From: Polyangiaceae bacterium
Lineage (GTDB): Bacteria > Myxococcota_A > Polyangia > Polyangiales > Polyangiaceae
Assembly: GCA_016715885.1 (NCBI GenBank)
Contig: JADJXL010000001.1
Coordinates: 321,001 to 385,000, forward strand
DNA length: 64,000 bases
Direction: 5' to 3'
How positions within the stretch are numbered: the stretch's first letter is position 1; every line of letters begins with the position of its first letter. Below the pieces are notes generated by a model. It saw only the letters and a program-made list of their open reading frames with translations, was not told the origin of the DNA and ran no database searches. A program made the position numbers and the translations under genes. Shown one piece after another: positions 25,871-36,700 of the stretch.

Positions 25871-28086
25871 GCGCCCCTCCATCGAGCGGTATCTTCCCCC
25901 GCGAAGGGAATGGCCCGCTCCGAAATGTACCTGTTCAGAGAATCATCCAGTGAAGGCAAAAGAATAGCCCGTTCACTTCCTAGCACGCAATAGGCAGGAC
26001 GTGGAGCTCGAAACCCGAGCGCGCTCGATGGACATCCCACGAGTCCCGTCGTGTCGATTCCTGCGAACACCGCGCTCGACCGCGCCAATTCCAGCCACGA
26101 AACGGCTCCTTGATTGGCAACGTGCCAGATTCCCGATTCACCGTCAATCAGCAAATCCAGCACGGCATTCACGAGGTCCGGTACATACGTCGGCGATACG
26201 ACCGAGTCTTCCGCAGCTCGGAAACTCCCACCCAGGAGCAGTGCGCGAAGGGCTCGAAATATGAAATTGTGTTCGTCCCATGGACCGAAGAATGCGGCCG
26301 TGCGAATCACGAGCGCTTCGTCATTCGTTTCCACGATGATTCGTTCGGCGAGTGCCTTGGTTTTCCCATAAATGCCAAGCGGCGACACGTCGTCGCTTTC
26401 GACGTAGGGACGTCCTCGAGCGCCATCGAAGACGAGATCCGACGAAAACGTCACCATTCGAATGGATCGCTCACGGCACACGCGGGCAAGGACATTCGGA
26501 CCCATGACGTTTTCTCGTTCGCAACGCTCCGGCTCGCGCTCGGCATCATCGACGCGCACGTAGCCCGCAGCATTGATGACCGCCCAGGGCGAGGATTCGT
26601 CGAGCATTCGATTGACGGACGACGAATCCGCAATGTCCATTTCTTTGCGCGTGACGAGCCGGCACGGCAAACCTCGTAATGGAGCGATGCGTCCGAATGC
26701 GGCACCAAGCGTCCCCGAGGCCCCGGTAATGAGGATCGATCGCGGCGCTGGATTCGGCGGAGCGTCATTCGTAAGCGTCGCGAGCGGCCTTGGCGAGTAC
26801 AGAATGCGATCGGGCCTATGCCACCAGCCTGGGACGTCGAGCACCGGGTGATCGGGCTCGCGCCCCTGCACGAGCGCACACGCAATCGTAGCGAGCGCGG
26901 TGGGACGCGGGGCGGGAGCACGCACGTCGAAGGCGCCGGGCTCGTAATGGCCCGCGTCGCGTGTGACCAGCGTGTTCCAATCGAAAGACCCGAGCAGCGC
27001 CCATAACGTGACAGCGCGAACGTCGACGTTTTCGGCACGCGCTGCTTGGGCTGCGCGGTATGCTTCGACAAACCACCGGAGCTGCTCTTCGCGGCCGCCT
27101 CCGAGGTGCGCTTCCGTGATGGCGAGCGGAATGCGATAACGCCGCCACAACATGCGCAAAAGCTCGATGTGCCCCACGAGCGATTGTCCTGCCACACGCA
27201 CGGCTTCCACGTCTGCGTAGGCATCACGGCCATTTCCACCGTGCAGACATACCGGATACGCGTCCAAATGCTCGTCCAGGAACCGGTCGCTCGTGACATA
27301 ATAATTGATTCCAAGGATGTCCGGCGCGCACGTATGATCACGAAAATAGGCAAGCTCCGCTTCGCCTATGCCATGATGAACGACATAATCGTAAAGCGGA
27401 TGCTCCGGGCCCACGCGACCCACGAGCAGGTCGGTGCCGAGCAGCCGGCGTTGATTTTCATGTTCGGCCTGATAAGCAAGTTTTGGCGTGCTGGTCGTTC
27501 GGCCAAAGTCCTCGGTTTGTACGAGTTTTGCGGCGGGATTTTTCGAGCGCACCGCACGCATGGCTCGCACGGTCGCGAAACATTGCACGACGAGCGCGCG
27601 GAGAAAGTTCACCGGGTCGCACAGATGCGGATACCACAAACCGTAGAGCGCGCTGAATCGCGCCGTCGTGAGCGGTTCGTTCACCGGCGTATACGCGTCG
27701 ACCCACGGATAACGCTCCGCGACGGCGTGCGCATACTCCTCGATACCATCGGCAAATGATCGCTTCACCAAACTCGTTTGTCGCGGCCCACTGCCATGAT
27801 GGCAGAGCCCCACGATGGGCCGAATGCCCAGCTCGCGGAGTCGCCCGAGCCGCTCGTCGGCCCAGGACCAATTGGCTTTGTCGATTCCTTCGGGGGCGAC
27901 CGATTCCCACAGCACGGGATAACGCACGGTACGTATGCCGAGCGCTCCGAAGCGGTCCAAGTCTTCGATGCGCCCACAGTGCCCATTACGCTGGAGTTGA
28001 TCGAAATAGACGTCTCCGACGCGATTGACCGTGCACTCGATCCCCGCCCATATTTCGAGGTCCGCGTTCATGATTTTCTCGCTCAT
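25855..28086 (-). CDS. GH1-like glycosidase fused to an RmlD-type sugar-nucleotide reductase/epimerase
   Basis: 743 aa. Residues about 8-420 form a GH1-like (beta/alpha)8 barrel: RTVRYPVLWESVAPE, GLCHHGSGP, TPVNEPLTTARF (acid/base Glu expected in NEP), GINYYVTSD, and LAITEAHLGG (nucleophile position). Residues about 450-743 form an extended SDR of the RmlD type: ILITGASGTLGAAFG, NAAGYVRVDDAE, TFSSDLVFDG, and Tyr-x-x-x-Lys in YGKTKA. In RmlD this fold reduces dTDP-4-keto sugars. The start shares ATGA with the glf stop, and the end overlaps galE, so it is embedded in the galactose operon. One plausible role is linking hydrolysis or transfer of a glycan with sugar-nucleotide modification; the true substrate is unknown. 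Confidence 0.88.
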   Translation of the reverse strand: MSEKIMNADLEIWAGIECTVNRVGDVYFDQLQRNGHCGRIEDLDRFGALGIRTVRYPVLWESVAPEGIDKANWSWADERLGRLRELGIRPIVGLCHHGSGPRQTSLVKRSFADGIEEYAHAVAERYPWVDAYTPVNEPLTTARFSALYGLWYPHLCDPVNFLRALVVQCFATVRAMRAVRSKNPAAKLVQTEDFGRTTSTPKLAYQAEHENQRRLLGTDLLVGRVGPEHPLYDYVVHHGIGEAELAYFRDHTCAPDILGINYYVTSDRFLDEHLDAYPVCLHGGNGRDAYADVEAVRVAGQSLVGHIELLRMLWRRYRIPLAITEAHLGGGREEQLRWFVEAYRAAQAARAENVDVRAVTLWALLGSFDWNTLVTRDAGHYEPGAFDVRAPAPRPTALATIACALVQGREPDHPVLDVPGWWHRPDRILYSPRPLATLTNDAPPNPAPRSILITGASGTLGAAFGRIAPLRGLPCRLVTRKEMDIADSSSVNRMLDESSPWAVINAAGYVRVDDAEREPERCERENVMGPNVLARVCRERSIRMVTFSSDLVFDGARGRPYVESDDVSPLGIYGKTKALAERIIVETNDEALVIRTAAFFGPWDEHNFIFRALRALLLGGSFRAAEDSVVSPTYVPDLVNAVLDLLIDGESGIWHVANQGAVSWLELARSSAVFAGIDTTGLVGCPSSALGFRAPRPAYCVLGSERAILLPSLDDSLNRYISERAIPFAGEDTARWRGACASW

Positions 28087-29207
28087 GCAGCTCGCACGAC
28101 CGTACTTTCTTTTCGCGAAAGTCCTGCGATTTTTGAATAAAGCGTGAGCGCTTGGGCGACCACCTGGTCCATGTTGTAATACTTGTACGTGGCAAGCCTG
28201 CCGACGAAGTGAACGTTCTTCGTCGCTTGCGCCAGAGCCTCGTACTTGCGATAAAGCTCGGCATTTTCAGGTCGCGGTATCGGGTAATAGGGGTCCCCTT
28301 CCGCCCGCGGGAATTCGTAAACGACGCTCGTTTTTCGGTGCTCTTGGCCCGTGAGATACTTGAACTCCGTCACGCGCGTGTAGGCGTGCTCGTTCGGGTA
28401 ATTGATGACCGGTGCGGGTTGCGCGACTTCGACGTTGCGCGTTTCGAATCGAAATTCGAGCGATCGGTAGGGAAGTTTGCCGTAACAATGATCGAAATAC
28501 GCATCGATGGGGCCGGTGTAGATCAATTCCGCATGAGGAATCACGTGCTCCACGTCCCGGTAGTCGGTGCATAGCATGATTTTGATGTTGGAATGATCGA
28601 GCATTCGTTCGAACAATCGGGTGTAACCATGAAGCGGCATGACCTGGTAGGTGTCGGTGAAGTACCGATCGTCTCGATTGGTTCGAATGGGAATGCGGGC
28701 CGTCACGGACGCGTCGAGCTCGGACGGGTCGAGGTTCCATTGTTTGCGCGTGTAGCCGCGGAAAAACTTTTCGTAGAGCTCTCGGCCCACTTTGCTGACG
28801 ATGACGTCTTCGGATGTCTTGATACGTTCGACTTTTTCAGCACGCCCTGCGAAAAACGCTTCGACTTCGAATGAATTGAGCGACAAATTGTAGAGCTTGT
28901 TCACCGTATCGAGATTGATCGGAATCGGTACGAGCTGCCCGTCGACGGAAGCGAGCACTCGGTGCTGGTACGGGCGCCACAGCGTGAATTGCGACAAGTA
29001 ATCGAAGACCTCCCGCGAATTCGTGTGAAAGATGTGTGGCCCGTACCGATGGACGAGAATGCCGTCGTCGTCGTGATGATCGAATGCATTGCCGCCGATG
29101 TGCGGGCGTCTGTCCACGATGAGGACACGTTTTCCCGAGCCTCGCGCCAGACGCTCCGCGAGCACGCTTCCGGCAAAGCCTGCGCCGACGATCATGTAAT
29201 CGAACAC
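28083..29207 (-). CDS. glf: UDP-galactopyranose mutase
   Basis: 374 aa starting at GTG 29207 with GAGGAGG 5 bases ahead. Flavoprotein motifs are MIVGAGFAGSVLAERLA (about 5-21), HIGGNAFDH and RYGPHIFHTN. Also present are the family's YTRKQW-LDPSEL, PxxGYTRLFERML, and the C-terminal FVGRLATYKYYNMDQVV. Glf converts UDP-galactopyranose into UDP-galactofuranose using reduced FAD, the only route to galactofuranose for cell-surface glycans. Length fits the family (about 370-390). Upstream is a glycosyltransferase gene (9-base gap), downstream the GH1-SDR fusion (ATGA overlap). Confidence 0.95.
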   Translation of the reverse strand: MFDYMIVGAGFAGSVLAERLARGSGKRVLIVDRRPHIGGNAFDHHDDDGILVHRYGPHIFHTNSREVFDYLSQFTLWRPYQHRVLASVDGQLVPIPINLDTVNKLYNLSLNSFEVEAFFAGRAEKVERIKTSEDVIVSKVGRELYEKFFRGYTRKQWNLDPSELDASVTARIPIRTNRDDRYFTDTYQVMPLHGYTRLFERMLDHSNIKIMLCTDYRDVEHVIPHAELIYTGPIDAYFDHCYGKLPYRSLEFRFETRNVEVAQPAPVINYPNEHAYTRVTEFKYLTGQEHRKTSVVYEFPRAEGDPYYPIPRPENAELYRKYEALAQATKNVHFVGRLATYKYYNMDQVVAQALTLYSKIAGLSRKESTVVRAA

Positions 29208-29216
29208 GGAACCTCC

Positions 29217-30383
29217 TCATCTGGCAGAAAAACAAGATTGCAGGAGACCCTCGATGTGATCGTAGGTCGAATCCCATGACATTCGCGAAAGCAGCGCATC
29301 GACCCGTGCTATCCTCTGCTCTCGGGCTTGTCCTTCTTCCGCGAGGCATTCTTCGACAGCCCGAATGAAATGGTCGGCCGTGTCAGCAATATGCACGAAA
29401 CCTTGTTCGCCATAAGGCCGCACGACATCGCGGATCGACGTCGATACCACGGGTTTTCCCGCGGCAAGGTATTCCGGCGTTTTCGTGGGACTGATGAATC
29501 GAGTTGCCTCGTTGCGTGCAAAAGGCAAAACCGCGACGTCCCAGCCCGCGAGATACCTGGGCAATTCGTCGTACTTTTTCATCCCCAGCCAATGAATGTT
29601 CGGCATGCGCGGCAATGTCGCCGGATCGATTTTCACGACCGGGCCGACCATGACGAAGTGCCAATCGGGCCGCGCTCGAGCCACGGCGGCCAAAAGGTTC
29701 ACATCCAATCGTTCGTCCATCACACCGAAAAAACCGAGCCTTGGATGAGGAATGCCGGCCTGATCCGCAGGTTCGGTGCCGTTCGCCGATCGGCGTGCCT
29801 CCGCAAAATGCGCCACATCCACGCTGCTTGGAATGGCATGAATGTTGTGATGAAATGATCGCTTGGCCTCGTACAGGCTATGGCCGCCGGTAAATACGAC
29901 GTGTGCACGTCGAAAAAGTTCCTTTTCACGCTCTCGCAGGGCTTTCGGCGCATGAGCGAACGCCGAGAGCTCGTCCATGCAATCGTATACGATGGTATGG
30001 GCATCGAGATGGCTCGTAAACCCGAGCGCCATTGGCGTGTAATACCAAAGGATGAAATCCTCGATGGCGTTCGTCCTGAATAATCCGGCGAGCAGCGTAC
30101 GTTGGGTATCTTCGGTTTGCGTCACGGAGAGTCCGGGAGGCACATGTGGCACGGCGACCCACACGCCTGGATACGCTTGGTCGAGCGCGAGTCGCGGTGG
30201 ACCGTCGGCAATGACGGGTTCCTCGAAGAAAAAAACGCGGCGACGTGATGCACAACGCGTGAGCAGGTGTTGCGGTCTTTGAAAAACGAAATTCCAGCGT
30301 AGGTGAGATAGGCAAATGACGTCAAGGCTGCGCTTTTCTTGCAATACCGGTTCGCGCGCAGCCATCGCACCTCGGGTATTCAT
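29217..30383 (-). CDS. Glycosyltransferase (GT-B, TuaH-like)
   Basis: 388 aa from ATG 30383, chosen for the GGAGG 8 bases upstream; the frame opens 10 codons earlier. It has the two-domain GT-B layout. The N-terminal half has DVICLSHLRWNFVFQRPQHLL, typical of TuaH-like transferases, then YDCMDELSAF. The C-terminal half has GFFGVMDERLDVNLL, HWLGMKKYDELPRYLAGWDVAVLPF and the donor-binding SPTKTPEYLAAGKPVVST. No membrane segment. Its position next to glf suggests it uses UDP-galactose or UDP-galactofuranose to build a surface polysaccharide, but donor specificity is inferred from context only. Confidence 0.85.
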   Translation of the reverse strand: MNTRGAMAAREPVLQEKRSLDVICLSHLRWNFVFQRPQHLLTRCASRRRVFFFEEPVIADGPPRLALDQAYPGVWVAVPHVPPGLSVTQTEDTQRTLLAGLFRTNAIEDFILWYYTPMALGFTSHLDAHTIVYDCMDELSAFAHAPKALREREKELFRRAHVVFTGGHSLYEAKRSFHHNIHAIPSSVDVAHFAEARRSANGTEPADQAGIPHPRLGFFGVMDERLDVNLLAAVARARPDWHFVMVGPVVKIDPATLPRMPNIHWLGMKKYDELPRYLAGWDVAVLPFARNEATRFISPTKTPEYLAAGKPVVSTSIRDVVRPYGEQGFVHIADTADHFIRAVEECLAEEGQAREQRIARVDALLSRMSWDSTYDHIEGLLQSCFSAR

Positions 30384-30477
30384 TGAAGAACCTCCGGATG
30401 ACCACCATGTCAAATGTCATGCCAAGCGTAGCGGTTCGACTTGGGCGATAATTGCTCTATTCGGATGCGTTCGGCCG

Positions 30478-31581
30478 CTACGATTGCACGGGCAAGAGCA
30501 CCGTGGGCGTTTTACCTGTCCGCATGGCATAAGCCGCTGCAATACGCGCTGCTGCGCCGGCGCCACTTCCGCGTTTGGCCACCATGACGACGGATCCGCC
30601 AAAACCACCGCCGGTCAAGCGGGCACCTAGCACGTCGGGCTCGTTTTCCGCGAGCGCGACGAGCGTATCGATTTCAGACGTGGATACCTCGTAATCATCG
30701 CGCATCGATACGTGCGAAGCGTGAAAGAGCCGACCGAGCGCATCCAAGTCACCGGTGCGCAGCGCCGAAACAGCCTCGAGCACGCGTGCATTTTCTGTTA
30801 TCACATGCCGCGCACGCCGAGCGAGCAGATCGGGAAGGTTCTCGAGATGCGCGGTATCCGGTGTCAAATCGCATAGTTGCGCGACGCCGAGCAAGGATGC
30901 TGCGCGCTGGCATTCCGCGCGCCTCGTGCGATATTCTCCTCCAGCGTGCTGATGCGTGACGCCCGATGCGATGACGATGAGCTCGCCATTGGTTGGAAAT
31001 GAAATGAATTCATGATGCAGATTGCGTGTATTTAAAAAAAGCGCCGCATCCGTGCTCGCAAGGCTCGATGCCATTTGATCCATGATGCCGACTGGCGCGC
31101 CGACGAAGTCGTTTTCCACGCGCTTACCCGCGAGCGCAATGGCCACGTCGTCGATGTTCAATCGAAACAGCCTTCGCAATCCTCGCATGAGCGATACTTC
31201 GAGCGCTGCGCTCGAGGACAAACCGCTACCGACAGGAACCTTCGACGTAATGCGCACGTCGAATCCCTCGAGGGAATGCCCCTCGTCTGCGAGAATGCGC
31301 GTGACCCCTTGAACGTAGTCGATCCACGATCCGCGCCTCGTTTCTTCGCCCAAAATGTAAAGCTCCGGAGCTTCACCGATGGCGTCGCTCCATGCCCGCA
31401 CCACGCGATCGTTACGCCTGGCGAGCGCGACGAACGTTTCTTGTGGTGTTGCAATCGGAAGAACGAATCCGCCATTGTAATCGGTGTGTTCACCAATGAG
31501 ATTCACTCGGCCAGGAGCATGCGCGACCACGTCGGGCTCGCGTCCGAATACGTCATGAAAACTGGGTGAATCTACTGGCAC
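30478..31581 (-). CDS. galK: Galactokinase
   Basis: 367 aa from GTG 31581, preceded by GAGGAGG; the upstream GH2 stop codon abuts the start. GHMP-kinase motifs are complete: galactose-binding GRVNLIGEHTDYNGG (24-38), ATP-binding KVPVGSGLSSSAALE (about 114-128), GIMDQMAS, and C-terminal GARLTGGGFGGSVV. It phosphorylates galactose at C1, the entry to the Leloir pathway. No galT (uridylyltransferase) gene is present in the window, so galactose-1-phosphate must be handled by an enzyme encoded elsewhere. With the GH2 upstream it makes a galactoside-to-galactose-1-P sequence. Confidence 0.95.
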   Translation of the reverse strand: MPVDSPSFHDVFGREPDVVAHAPGRVNLIGEHTDYNGGFVLPIATPQETFVALARRNDRVVRAWSDAIGEAPELYILGEETRRGSWIDYVQGVTRILADEGHSLEGFDVRITSKVPVGSGLSSSAALEVSLMRGLRRLFRLNIDDVAIALAGKRVENDFVGAPVGIMDQMASSLASTDAALFLNTRNLHHEFISFPTNGELIVIASGVTHQHAGGEYRTRRAECQRAASLLGVAQLCDLTPDTAHLENLPDLLARRARHVITENARVLEAVSALRTGDLDALGRLFHASHVSMRDDYEVSTSEIDTLVALAENEPDVLGARLTGGGFGGSVVMVAKRGSGAGAAARIAAAYAMRTGKTPTVLLPVQS

Positions 31582-33501
31582 CTATTCCTCCTCATCGTTC
31601 GATTCCGTTGCGCCCAGCGGGGGGACTTCACCGGTATGGCCGAGCATTTCTTCTTCCACGAGGTCCGGCAATGCTCCCTCATGCCGTGGTCCCTCGTACG
31701 CCAATAGCTCGAGCGAATCGGGAAGCTCCCACAGACGAGCGTGACCGCGCGTGGCGCTTGCAATTCGTTCGAGGGGAATTTTCGGCGTTCGATCGGCATA
31801 GAGCAGGCCGTTCGCTTCCTGGTAGGTATCTGCAAATTGCGTATAGCAGAAACCGGAGAACATTTCCACCGCTCGCACGACACCCAGCAATCCCTCGTAG
31901 GTTTCCGCAAAAGCGTCGGGCGTCGCACATCGAGAATACCCCCACGTTTTATCGGCATCGGCGGCGAACGCAATGCCCCCGAATTCGGACAATACGAGCG
32001 GATGTTCGACTTCGGGGGAGCCACCCAGCACCAAAATACGTCCGCCAGGACGTTCGCGTCGCAATATTCGCGGTCGCGCTTCGGGGGTGTGATAACGGCG
32101 AGCCACACGTTCGGCATCCGCGTCGTAATCATGTATGCCGATGATATCGGTGGCGACGCTCTCCCAGCCGTCGTTTCCGATGACCGGACGCGTCGGATCC
32201 AGCGTTTTGGTCAAGTGATAAAGCGCCGTGACGTAATGCCGCTCCGCCGCATTGTCCGGAAGGTTCGGCACGCCCCAGGATTCATTGAAAGGAACCCACG
32301 CGATGATGCACGGATGGCTGTAATCTCGTTCCATGACGGCGAGCCATTCATGCGTCAGTCGTTCGATGGATTGCAGCGTGAATCGATAGGCGCTCGGCAT
32401 TTCGGCCCATACGAGCAGCCCGAGCCTATCGGCCCAATACAAATAGCGAGGATCTTCGATTTTCTGATGCTTGCGCACACCATTGAAACCCATCGCGCGC
32501 GCAAGCTCGACATCGCGTCGCAATGCCGCATCGTCCGGCGGCGTCATACCCGTCTCGGGCCAATATCCTTGATCAAGCACCATGCGTAGCGGATATGGCC
32601 GCCCATTAAAAACGATGCGCTCGCCCTGCAATGCAATGCTTCTTAATGCCGTGTAACTCTCCACGCGATCGAGAATGGTCCCGTCGGGCTTCACGAGCTC
32701 GAGCTCCGCGTCGATGAGCGTTGGCGAGCCGGGCCGCCAGAGCAGCATGTTGCGAAAATCGTCGATTCCAGGATCGGAAAGTGCAATACGCCGATGAACT
32801 TCCCCGGAAACCACCGCATACCGATCGTCGACGAGCAGGCTCCCGCGGGCGCTGAGCCGCAAGCGCAACTCCAAGCGGTCGCCACGGTATTCGTCGATTT
32901 TGGCGAACATGTCGATTTCCCACCGATCGAGGCTCGACATCCACCGAAGATTCCGAATGTGCGTTTTGGGTACTCGTTCGAGCCAAACGGTTTGCCAGAT
33001 GCCGGTCGTCCGCGGGTACCATATCGAATGCGGTTCGAGCTGCCAATCTTGCTTGCCGCGTGGTTTTGCGAGATCCGCAGGATCATCGAATGCGCGAACG
33101 ACCATTTCGATGGGTCCAGGCCGAAGCGCGTGCTCCGTGATGTCCACGGAAAACGGCGAATATCCACCCTCGTGGCGACCAACGATGGAACGATTCGCCC
33201 ATACGGTGGCTTCGTAATCGACTGCGCCGAAGTGCACGACGAGCCGCTCGTCAGGACGCAGCCGGGGCGGGTCGAACTTGATTCGATACCAGCATGCGTC
33301 GAAAAAACCGGTCTCGCCAATGCCGCTCCTGGTTGTTTCAGGCGCGAAGGGAACGACAATCGTGCGGTCCCAGGTGACTTCTTCCGGCCTTGCCCAGCGA
33401 GCGTGGTGATCCAACGCAAAGTCCCAGGTTCCGTTGAGCGACCTCCAGCCGGCCCGTCGGAGCTGCGGCCTGGGGTAGCCGTGCACGTAAGACCGACTCA
33501 T
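31582..33501 (-). CDS. GH2 family glycoside hydrolase (beta-galactosidase/glucuronidase-like)
   Basis: 639 aa, first gene of the galactose operon, with AGGAGAG ahead of ATG 33501. It has the three-part GH2 layout. A jelly-roll sugar-binding domain comes first (about 15-185; LNGTWDFALD, WYRIKFDPPRL, VHFGAVDYEATVW, GGYSPFSVDIT). An immunoglobulin-like domain follows (about 190-300). The catalytic TIM barrel has acid/base Glu in IIAWVPFNESWG and nucleophile Glu in PLVLSEFGGIAF. There is no signal peptide, so it probably acts in the cytoplasm on imported galactosides. Galactoside specificity is inferred from the neighbours; beta-glucuronidase or mannosidase activity cannot be excluded. Confidence 0.88.
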   Translation of the reverse strand: MSRSYVHGYPRPQLRRAGWRSLNGTWDFALDHHARWARPEEVTWDRTIVVPFAPETTRSGIGETGFFDACWYRIKFDPPRLRPDERLVVHFGAVDYEATVWANRSIVGRHEGGYSPFSVDITEHALRPGPIEMVVRAFDDPADLAKPRGKQDWQLEPHSIWYPRTTGIWQTVWLERVPKTHIRNLRWMSSLDRWEIDMFAKIDEYRGDRLELRLRLSARGSLLVDDRYAVVSGEVHRRIALSDPGIDDFRNMLLWRPGSPTLIDAELELVKPDGTILDRVESYTALRSIALQGERIVFNGRPYPLRMVLDQGYWPETGMTPPDDAALRRDVELARAMGFNGVRKHQKIEDPRYLYWADRLGLLVWAEMPSAYRFTLQSIERLTHEWLAVMERDYSHPCIIAWVPFNESWGVPNLPDNAAERHYVTALYHLTKTLDPTRPVIGNDGWESVATDIIGIHDYDADAERVARRYHTPEARPRILRRERPGGRILVLGGSPEVEHPLVLSEFGGIAFAADADKTWGYSRCATPDAFAETYEGLLGVVRAVEMFSGFCYTQFADTYQEANGLLYADRTPKIPLERIASATRGHARLWELPDSLELLAYEGPRHEGALPDLVEEEMLGHTGEVPPLGATESNDEEE

Positions 33502-33687
33502 ACGTCTCTCCTAATGTCCATTTACGATGCCCGCAACGCCGCCATTCTCGACAGCGAGCTCGGCTCTCGCGCAATCACCAGAGCTTGCCGCACCGCCGTT
33601 TCAATCAATGCCAAGGCATGACCCGACGAGCGCGGACGGTTGCGCTTTCTCCAGGATTACCGCTTTTCAACCTTATGTGACATTCGC

Positions 33688-33716
33688 TTGACAGCGCTGC
33701 TCTGTATTCCATACCA
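33688..33716 (+). promoter_or_regulatory. Possible sigma-70 promoter for the secreted hydrolase-like gene
   Basis: A perfect -35 TTGACA (33688-33693) is followed after 17 bases by ATACCA, a weak -10, about 36 bases before the likely start codon. It lies in the 250-base gap between the divergent GH2 and hydrolase-like genes. Candidate only. Confidence 0.3.
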
Positions 33717-33751
33717 CATGATATTCGTGCTTTGGGAGGGAGGACGTGCGC

Positions 33752-36700
33752 ATGCGCTCGCGCATACCCTTTATTGTGGCTTTCTTGCTCTGCGCCGAGA
33801 CTGCAATGGGGGCAGATCCCGTCCGGACATGGGAGGAATCACTTGCAGATTGGACGCTCGATGCGCGAGTGCCTTTCGGCGCTGACGGATTCGTCCTGGG
33901 TGGTGGCGCCAGTTTGGCCCGGACACCCGAAATCCGTGTGCAGGGTGCGATCGAAGAATCGGTCGTTTTTCAGGATCCCGATTACGATTCGCATTGGGTG
34001 GAAGACTCCGCCGGCGTCGCGCGCTGGTTTGTCCGCCGCGGGTTCGTCCAGAAAAACGTCGTCGAGCTTCATGCGTGGCTCGAAGAAAAAATTACAAATA
34101 GCGATGCCATTGGCACGAGCGTCGTATTTGCCATGGGCGTTGCGCCGACATCGATTGTGCATGCGCCTTATGATGATTGCCTCCTGTCCCGTTACGTCGA
34201 GTCGGGTGGTCGTGTGGTTTGGTTGTCGAACGTGCCGATGTACGTGGCCCAGGGCGAGATGGGGCCAAAAATCATTCTTGGCTCGGAGCCGCAGCGGCAG
34301 ATGCTCGGATTGTCCACGGATCCCCAGACATTTTATGGTGCCGAGGGGCCGACGCTCACACAAATGGGCCAATCGTGGGGCCTCGAGCCGGTCAATTCAC
34401 TCACGCGGCCTGTGAAAAATATCGGTCTTTCTGCTTGCTTCTTCAGCGATCCCGCCGGCGAGTATTGCGGTGTGGGGCTCGTGAATTTGCGCCCCGACGC
34501 GCCGCTCAGTGGATTCATTTTCATGCCAGATCCACTCGATCCGTCAAAGGAAGCGCTGCTCCGAAATGCATATCGGCTCGCGACATGGTCGGGTTCGCCC
34601 GTGACGATTCCACCGCCAAGCGCATTGGAAGCCGAAGCCCTTCCATTTACGGCATCCCTGCGGTTTGGCGAGGACGATACGCGGAGCACGTTCGCGCGTG
34701 GAGACACCGTGCCAATTTACCTGCGCATACAGTCTCGCGGCCGCTCGCCGCTCGATACGAGCGCCGCATTGACGGTGACGGACGGGAGCAAGACACTGAC
34801 GAAATGGGTTGGTCCGGTACGTGCGCTTCCGCTGGAAACGGATGTTTTGCTGGATGAGCTCGATCTTGGCGGATTGCGCCGTGGTGTATACGAGGCTACG
34901 ATTACAATTGCACCTGGAATATCGATCGACCCGGATTTCAATGCGACGACGTCGTTCGTACCCGATGCCGTGACGTTGACGCGCGACCTTCGCGTCGCAC
35001 CCATTCCCGATCACGAGGGCACTCACGTTGCATTGTGGGCATCCGCATCGCCATCGCCCACACGCACGGCACACCTTCTCGATTGGCTCGCCGATCACCA
35101 TCTCGAGCCTCATTTCACGGACGATGACGCGGTTGGTCGGGACCTCGCCATGTGGCACGGCATGAGCTTTTCCGTGCGGCGACTTGGCGAATCCGCGAAT
35201 GCGCCCGCTCCTCCCGGTTATGATTCCTGGCGACGTGGAGCCAATGGTGAAATCATGCAAGTCGCGGCGCTCGGGAATGAACGAGTGGCCAAGGGATATG
35301 CCAATCCATTCCGCCGTCAAATGGAGGCCGACGATTTTGGGCGCCGAATTGCTTTCGATAATCAATTTCCGGCATTTCGTCGCAGGGCGATGACCAGCGA
35401 CGATTACAGTCAATGGTTCGGCATCGACTACAACCGTTTTGTGACGGAAGGGTTTCACGATCGATTCGGAATCGAAGCTCCACGGCCCGCAACGCTCGGA
35501 GATTCCAGCGACATCGGCAAAGTCGTACCGCCTCTGCCGGGCATCATTCCGGATGACGATCCGTGGATTTTGCTCAACCGCTACTGGTGTGAAGACATTC
35601 ATGGCGACACCGCACGTCGATTGAGCCAGGCAATGCATGACAATACCGATGGATTGGGGATGGTCGGGCAGATTTCCGGTGGTATGCAAATTCCCGTCAT
35701 GCAGCTTCAATCCGCGCAATATCCGCCCTATTTCATGGGCGACAAGGGCTATTCGCTCATTTCTTTCTATTACTACAATCGATTGTGGCAACCGCCGCTC
35801 GCGCACGTGTGGTGGCTCGAGGTCGCGCGAATGGGCAACCGCGGGCGTGAGCAATGGATCATGCCGGATAGCGGGTACGAGGGCGAGAACGCATCGGCCA
35901 TCTACGACCATTTCGGTTGGCTCATGCTGGCTGGCGGAGCGAAAGGAATTCAATATTTCAATTATGATTCGATGAGCCCCGGGGGAATTCAAGCCATGGC
36001 GACCTTTGGCGGCATATCGAAGGAATACGGCCGCCTCCTCGCGGAGCTTTTGCCAGCACCCAAAAAGGTCGCTTTGCTCGTCCCATTCGAGCAGCTCCTG
36101 TACAAACCCACGAGCTCCTACGAGCTTTTGTATCCGTTCATGGATTTGCTCCAAGCGAAAGTGGATGTCGAGCCCGTCAGCCCGGACGAGCTCGACGCGA
36201 CGAGTATTCAGCGATACGAGGCGGTCATCGTTGCCCAAACGAGTTGGCTCACGCAATCGACGGCGACGCTGCTTTCCGATTACGCGCAAACGGGTGGCAA
36301 GCTGATCCTCGATGAGCCGTCCGGGCAAGCGCTTGCCATTGCTGGTGCGACGCAGTTGCCCATGAGAATCGGTGGCGCGTCGATCTACGAGACGGGCAAT
36401 GCGACGCAAATTGCGCAGGTGAAGACAATGCTTGGCAGCATCGTCCAGCCGCCTGTGAATTGCGACGATCCGAACGTGACATTCCGCCGTTTCGATGCGG
36501 CGGGTGTGCCCTATCTTTACGTCAATCACAACATGACGGGGGCCGAATACCTTGCTTACCGCCAGTCGAACTTCCAGGACGATCGGCTCGCGGAAAAAAT
36601 GGGATATGGTAGCGATGTCGTGGCAGCTCGGATTGTCAGGCCAAACGATATGCGCGTTCCGTTCGACGTGTTCGCACGCAAGGCCCTTCCGGTCGAGTTG

